7,334 nucleotides of DNA. It comes from Clostridia bacterium. GTDB taxonomy: Bacteria > Bacillota > Clostridia > Oscillospirales > Acutalibacteraceae. Below are positions 5,040-7,334 of this stretch, one piece after another. Numbering within the stretch: the stretch's first letter is position 1; every line of letters begins with the position of its first letter. Under the pieces are notes generated by a model, which saw only the letters and a program-made list of their open reading frames with translations, ran no database searches and was not told the origin of the DNA. The DNA lies in NCBI GenBank assembly GCA_017534365.1, contig JAFWCS010000212.1:1-7334 (forward strand). The letters run 5' to 3'. Made by a program: the position numbers and the translations under genes.

Positions 5040-7334
5040 ATGAGAGAAAAAGTCAAAAAAATCATTTCTGTCTTGCTCTGCCTGACGCTGCTGGCAGGCG
5101 TAGGCATTGAAACGATCGCCTCTGCGTCTACATACGGTGATTTCGAATATGAAGTGCAGGATGGTACGGCTGTTATCAAGGAATGCAACAAAAACGCAGC
5201 CGGCGGAATCGTGATCCCCGAAGCAATCAACGGTTATCCTGTCACATCCATCGACGGTTCTGCTTTTTGGCAATGCACCAAAATCACAAGCGTCACCATT
5301 CCGGGAAGCGTAAAAACGATCGGCGCACATGCTTTCTACGGATGCTCTGCCCTCACAAGCCTGATTATCAAAAACGGCGTTTCTGTCATCAGCCAAGACG
5401 CTTTTCAGGACTGCACAAGTCTTTCGGCCATTTCACTTCCCGACAGCGTTACGACGATCGGATGGGATGCATTTCAAAACACCAAGTACTATAACACTGC
5501 ATCAAACTGGGTCCATAATGTGCTTTATATCGGCAATCATCTGATAAAGGCAAACGAACTGTCCGGCAGTTACGAAATCAAGCCCGGCACGGTCAGCATT
5601 GCCTATGAGGCCTTTGCCTACGACAGAAATCTGACAGGCATCACTTTCCCGGAAGGGTTGAAAAGTATTGGTCAGGGCGCATTTGATCATTGCTCCGGTC
5701 TGACGAGCGTACATATTCCGGACAGTGTTGAAACCATCAGCCCCCACGCTTTTTCCGCCTGCAGCGGACTTACTGATTTATCAATCGGAAACAGCGTAAC
5801 AACCATCGGCGCAGAAGCCTTTGCCGGCTGTTCTGGTCTGACCGACATTGTGATTCCAAACAGCGTAAAGGCCATTGACTATTACGCCTTTGCAAATTGC
5901 GAAAACCTGTCAACTGTGGAAATACCCGAACAAGTCACAATAATCGGCTACGGCGTGTTTTCCGAATGTCCAAAACTAACGTCCATCACCGTCGCGCCCG
6001 GCAATTCCGCATTCAAAACCGCCGGAAACTGCCTGATTGATATTGCGAACAAAACCTTGATTCAGGGCTGCAATTCAAGCAGCATTCCCGATGACGGCAG
6101 CGTTGTGACGATCGGCCAATCTGCGTTTTCAGGCTGTGCCGGACTTTCTTCTCTCACGATTCCGGGCTGCATCAAAACAATTGAGGCGTTTGCCTTCCAA
6201 GACTGTACCGGATTGGAAACGCTCGTTGTTGGGAACGGTGTTCAGCACATCGGAAACTCCGCTTTCTATGGCTGCGGCAAGCTTGCCGCTATATCTCTGC
6301 CCGACAGTCTGATCAGCGTCGGCAATTACGCGTTTGGAGAAACCGCTTATTATAACAATCCGTCAAATTGGGAAAACGACGTCCTTTATATCGGCAACTG
6401 TTTAATCAAAGCCAACGAAACCCTGTCGGGTGAATATACAGTAAAGCCAAGTACGACCTGCATTGCAGACTATGCGTTTTCATTCAGCAAGCTCGCTGCA
6501 ATCTCTATTCCGAATTCAATCACCCGCATCAACAAAGATACATTTCATGGCTGTTTAGAGCTGACAAGCATTTTCCTGCCGAAAACTATCAATTATATCG
6601 GCCTTAACGCCTTCAACGCAACGGATCTGAAGGAAGTTTACTACGAAGGCGATGCACAAGACAGACTTGATATCCAGTTTGAACCCGGCCATGATTATGG
6701 GTATGACATGCTGAATGAAGCAACCTGGTATTACAACAGCACCGCGCTCGGCGATCAGGGCACAATCAGCAATTTCACACTGACATATGACGCCAACGGC
6801 GGCACAGGCGCTCCGAGCAATCAGATCGGCTGCGGAAATGTCACCATTTCTTATACTCGCCCCGTAAGATCAGGCTATACTTTCTCAGGCTGGTCTGAAA
6901 ACAGCGCGGCAACCGCTGCGCAGTTTCAGCCGGGCGCCGTGTTTTCTCTTGTAAATGACACCACGCTTTATGCTGTTTGGGAAAAGATTTCCGTTCCTGA
7001 CAACCCCACGGCAAGCGCAAAGATCAGAGTCAGATCCGATTCGGTTTTCAAAAACACAAAAGTGACCGTTGTTGCTAAGGCAACCGGCGTTCCCGACGGA
7101 TATGTGCTCGCAATTTATGACGGCGGAAACGATCCTGTCGCCACAGGCAGCCGGGATTCCGTCCGGTATACATTCCGGGAAGAAGTATCAAGCGCCAAAA
7201 CGCTGACCGTGAAGGTGATTGACGCAAACGGCAATGTTCAGAAGGATGCAAACGGCAAAGACCTGAGTGAAAAAATTGAAATCACAGTCAAAACCGGATT
7301 CTTCAACGCGATCATCGCCTTCTTCAGAAAACTC
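5040..7334 (+). CDS. Secreted BspA-type leucine-rich-repeat surface protein, 3' end cut by the window
   Basis: An uninterrupted frame of exactly 765 codons runs to the right edge with no stop. ATG 5040 follows AAGGAGGG (5024-5031) by eight bases. The N-terminus is a signal peptide: basic MREKVKK, hydrophobic core about 8-23, and cleavage probably after A27-S-A29. Residues 56-529 form about fifteen BspA/TpLRR-type units (LRR_5-like; L-T-S-V-x-I-P-x-S-V-x-x-I-G-x-x-A-F-x-x-C). Residues 530-567 (KEVYYEGD onward) cap the solenoid. Residues 580-648, from TYDANGGTGAP through GYTFSGW to TTLYAVW, are a Listeria/Bacteroides (Flg_new, InlB B-like) repeat. After a short PDNP linker, 657-749 looks like a beta-sandwich domain, then an aromatic tail GFFNAIIAFFRKL (753-765) at the edge. 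BspA-type proteins act at the cell surface, often in adhesion; the ligand is unknown. No sortase or other anchor is visible. Base and codon use are less GC-rich than in the other genes. Confidence 0.96.
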   Translation, partial: MREKVKKIISVLLCLTLLAGVGIETIASASTYGDFEYEVQDGTAVIKECNKNAAGGIVIPEAINGYPVTSIDGSAFWQCTKITSVTIPGSVKTIGAHAFYGCSALTSLIIKNGVSVISQDAFQDCTSLSAISLPDSVTTIGWDAFQNTKYYNTASNWVHNVLYIGNHLIKANELSGSYEIKPGTVSIAYEAFAYDRNLTGITFPEGLKSIGQGAFDHCSGLTSVHIPDSVETISPHAFSACSGLTDLSIGNSVTTIGAEAFAGCSGLTDIVIPNSVKAIDYYAFANCENLSTVEIPEQVTIIGYGVFSECPKLTSITVAPGNSAFKTAGNCLIDIANKTLIQGCNSSSIPDDGSVVTIGQSAFSGCAGLSSLTIPGCIKTIEAFAFQDCTGLETLVVGNGVQHIGNSAFYGCGKLAAISLPDSLISVGNYAFGETAYYNNPSNWENDVLYIGNCLIKANETLSGEYTVKPSTTCIADYAFSFSKLAAISIPNSITRINKDTFHGCLELTSIFLPKTINYIGLNAFNATDLKEVYYEGDAQDRLDIQFEPGHDYGYDMLNEATWYYNSTALGDQGTISNFTLTYDANGGTGAPSNQIGCGNVTISYTRPVRSGYTFSGWSENSAATAAQFQPGAVFSLVNDTTLYAVWEKISVPDNPTASAKIRVRSDSVFKNTKVTVVAKATGVPDGYVLAIYDGGNDPVATGSRDSVRYTFREEVSSAKTLTVKVIDANGNVQKDANGKDLSEKIEITVKTGFFNAIIAFFRKL
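5205..6629 (+). repeat. Coding array of 23-residue BspA-type LRR units with three long insertions
   Basis: Most units are exactly 23 residues, beginning at residues 82, 105, 128, 198, 221, 244, 267, 290, 313, 369, 392, 415, 485 and 508. The Cys near each unit's end forms a regular ladder: 79, 102, 125; 218, 241, 264, 287, 310; 366, 389, 412; and 505. Units at 128-197 and 415-484 are both 70 residues and share an insertion of the form YYN-x-x-SNW...VLYIGN-x-LIKANE. The unit at 313-368 carries a different insertion (GNCLIDIANKTLIQGC). The repeat is diverged at DNA level, so it is an old array. Confidence 0.9.

Noticed and set aside
4910..5230. Minus-strand frame of 106 codons across the LRR promoter
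   Set aside because: It overlaps a near-consensus plus-strand promoter, ribosome binding site and signal peptide, and has no recognisable domain.
5034..5875. Several small frames on both strands within the LRR gene
   Set aside because: The plus-strand frame from 5040 is continuous to the window edge with repeat periodicity throughout, so these are shadows.
1..7334. tRNA, rRNA, CRISPR array, insertion sequence or phage genes
   Set aside because: I looked for CCA-ended cloverleafs, regular short direct repeats with spacers, and transposase or integrase motifs, and saw none. The repeats at 5205-6629 are protein-coding LRR units.

Overview
The window most resembles GC-rich gut Clostridia (Bacillota, perhaps Oscillospirales-like). 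The signs are strong AAGGAGGG-type ribosome binding sites, sigma-A-like promoters, U-tailed hairpin terminators, and a secreted BspA-type leucine-rich-repeat protein carrying a Listeria/Bacteroides-type repeat. The taxon is inferred from style and gene content, not from a marker gene. All genes lie on the plus strand; long open frames on the minus strand are shadows of GC-rich coding sequence.

Layout. Positions 2-490 hold the end of a ROK-family protein cut by the left edge. A 65-base gap with an extended -10 promoter leads to a complete GPH-family (MelB-like) sugar:cation symporter at 556-1983. A terminator at 1994-2030 is followed directly by the ribosome binding site of a GH16 beta-glucanase-like enzyme at 2045-2983. 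A new promoter starts just after that stop codon and drives a HerA/YjgR-like P-loop ATPase (DUF853) at 3052-4731, which ends at a strong terminator. A 308-base gene-free stretch (4732-5039) holds that terminator, a cluster of TTGATCC motifs, a near-consensus promoter and a TAA microsatellite. From 5040 an uninterrupted frame of 765 codons reaches the right edge: a secreted BspA-type LRR protein, missing only its C-terminal end.

How the genes fit together. The ROK protein, symporter and GH16 enzyme form a plausible small carbohydrate module: sensor/regulator, importer and polysaccharide-cleaving enzyme. The ROK protein has lost the catalytic Asp and the Thr of the phosphate loop, so it looks like a regulator or pseudo-kinase. 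The GH16 enzyme has a hydrophobic N-terminus without a clear cleavage site, suggesting a membrane-tethered glucanase, and its ribosome binding site sits right behind a terminator, suggesting expression by read-through. The HerA-like ATPase and the LRR protein have their own promoters and no evident functional link to the sugar module. The LRR gene is visibly less GC-rich than the other three.

I found no RNA genes, CRISPR array, insertion sequence or clearly new multi-gene system. The observations most worth following are the terminator/ribosome-binding-site junction before the GH16 gene, the degenerate ROK active site, and the motif cluster and microsatellite at the LRR promoter.
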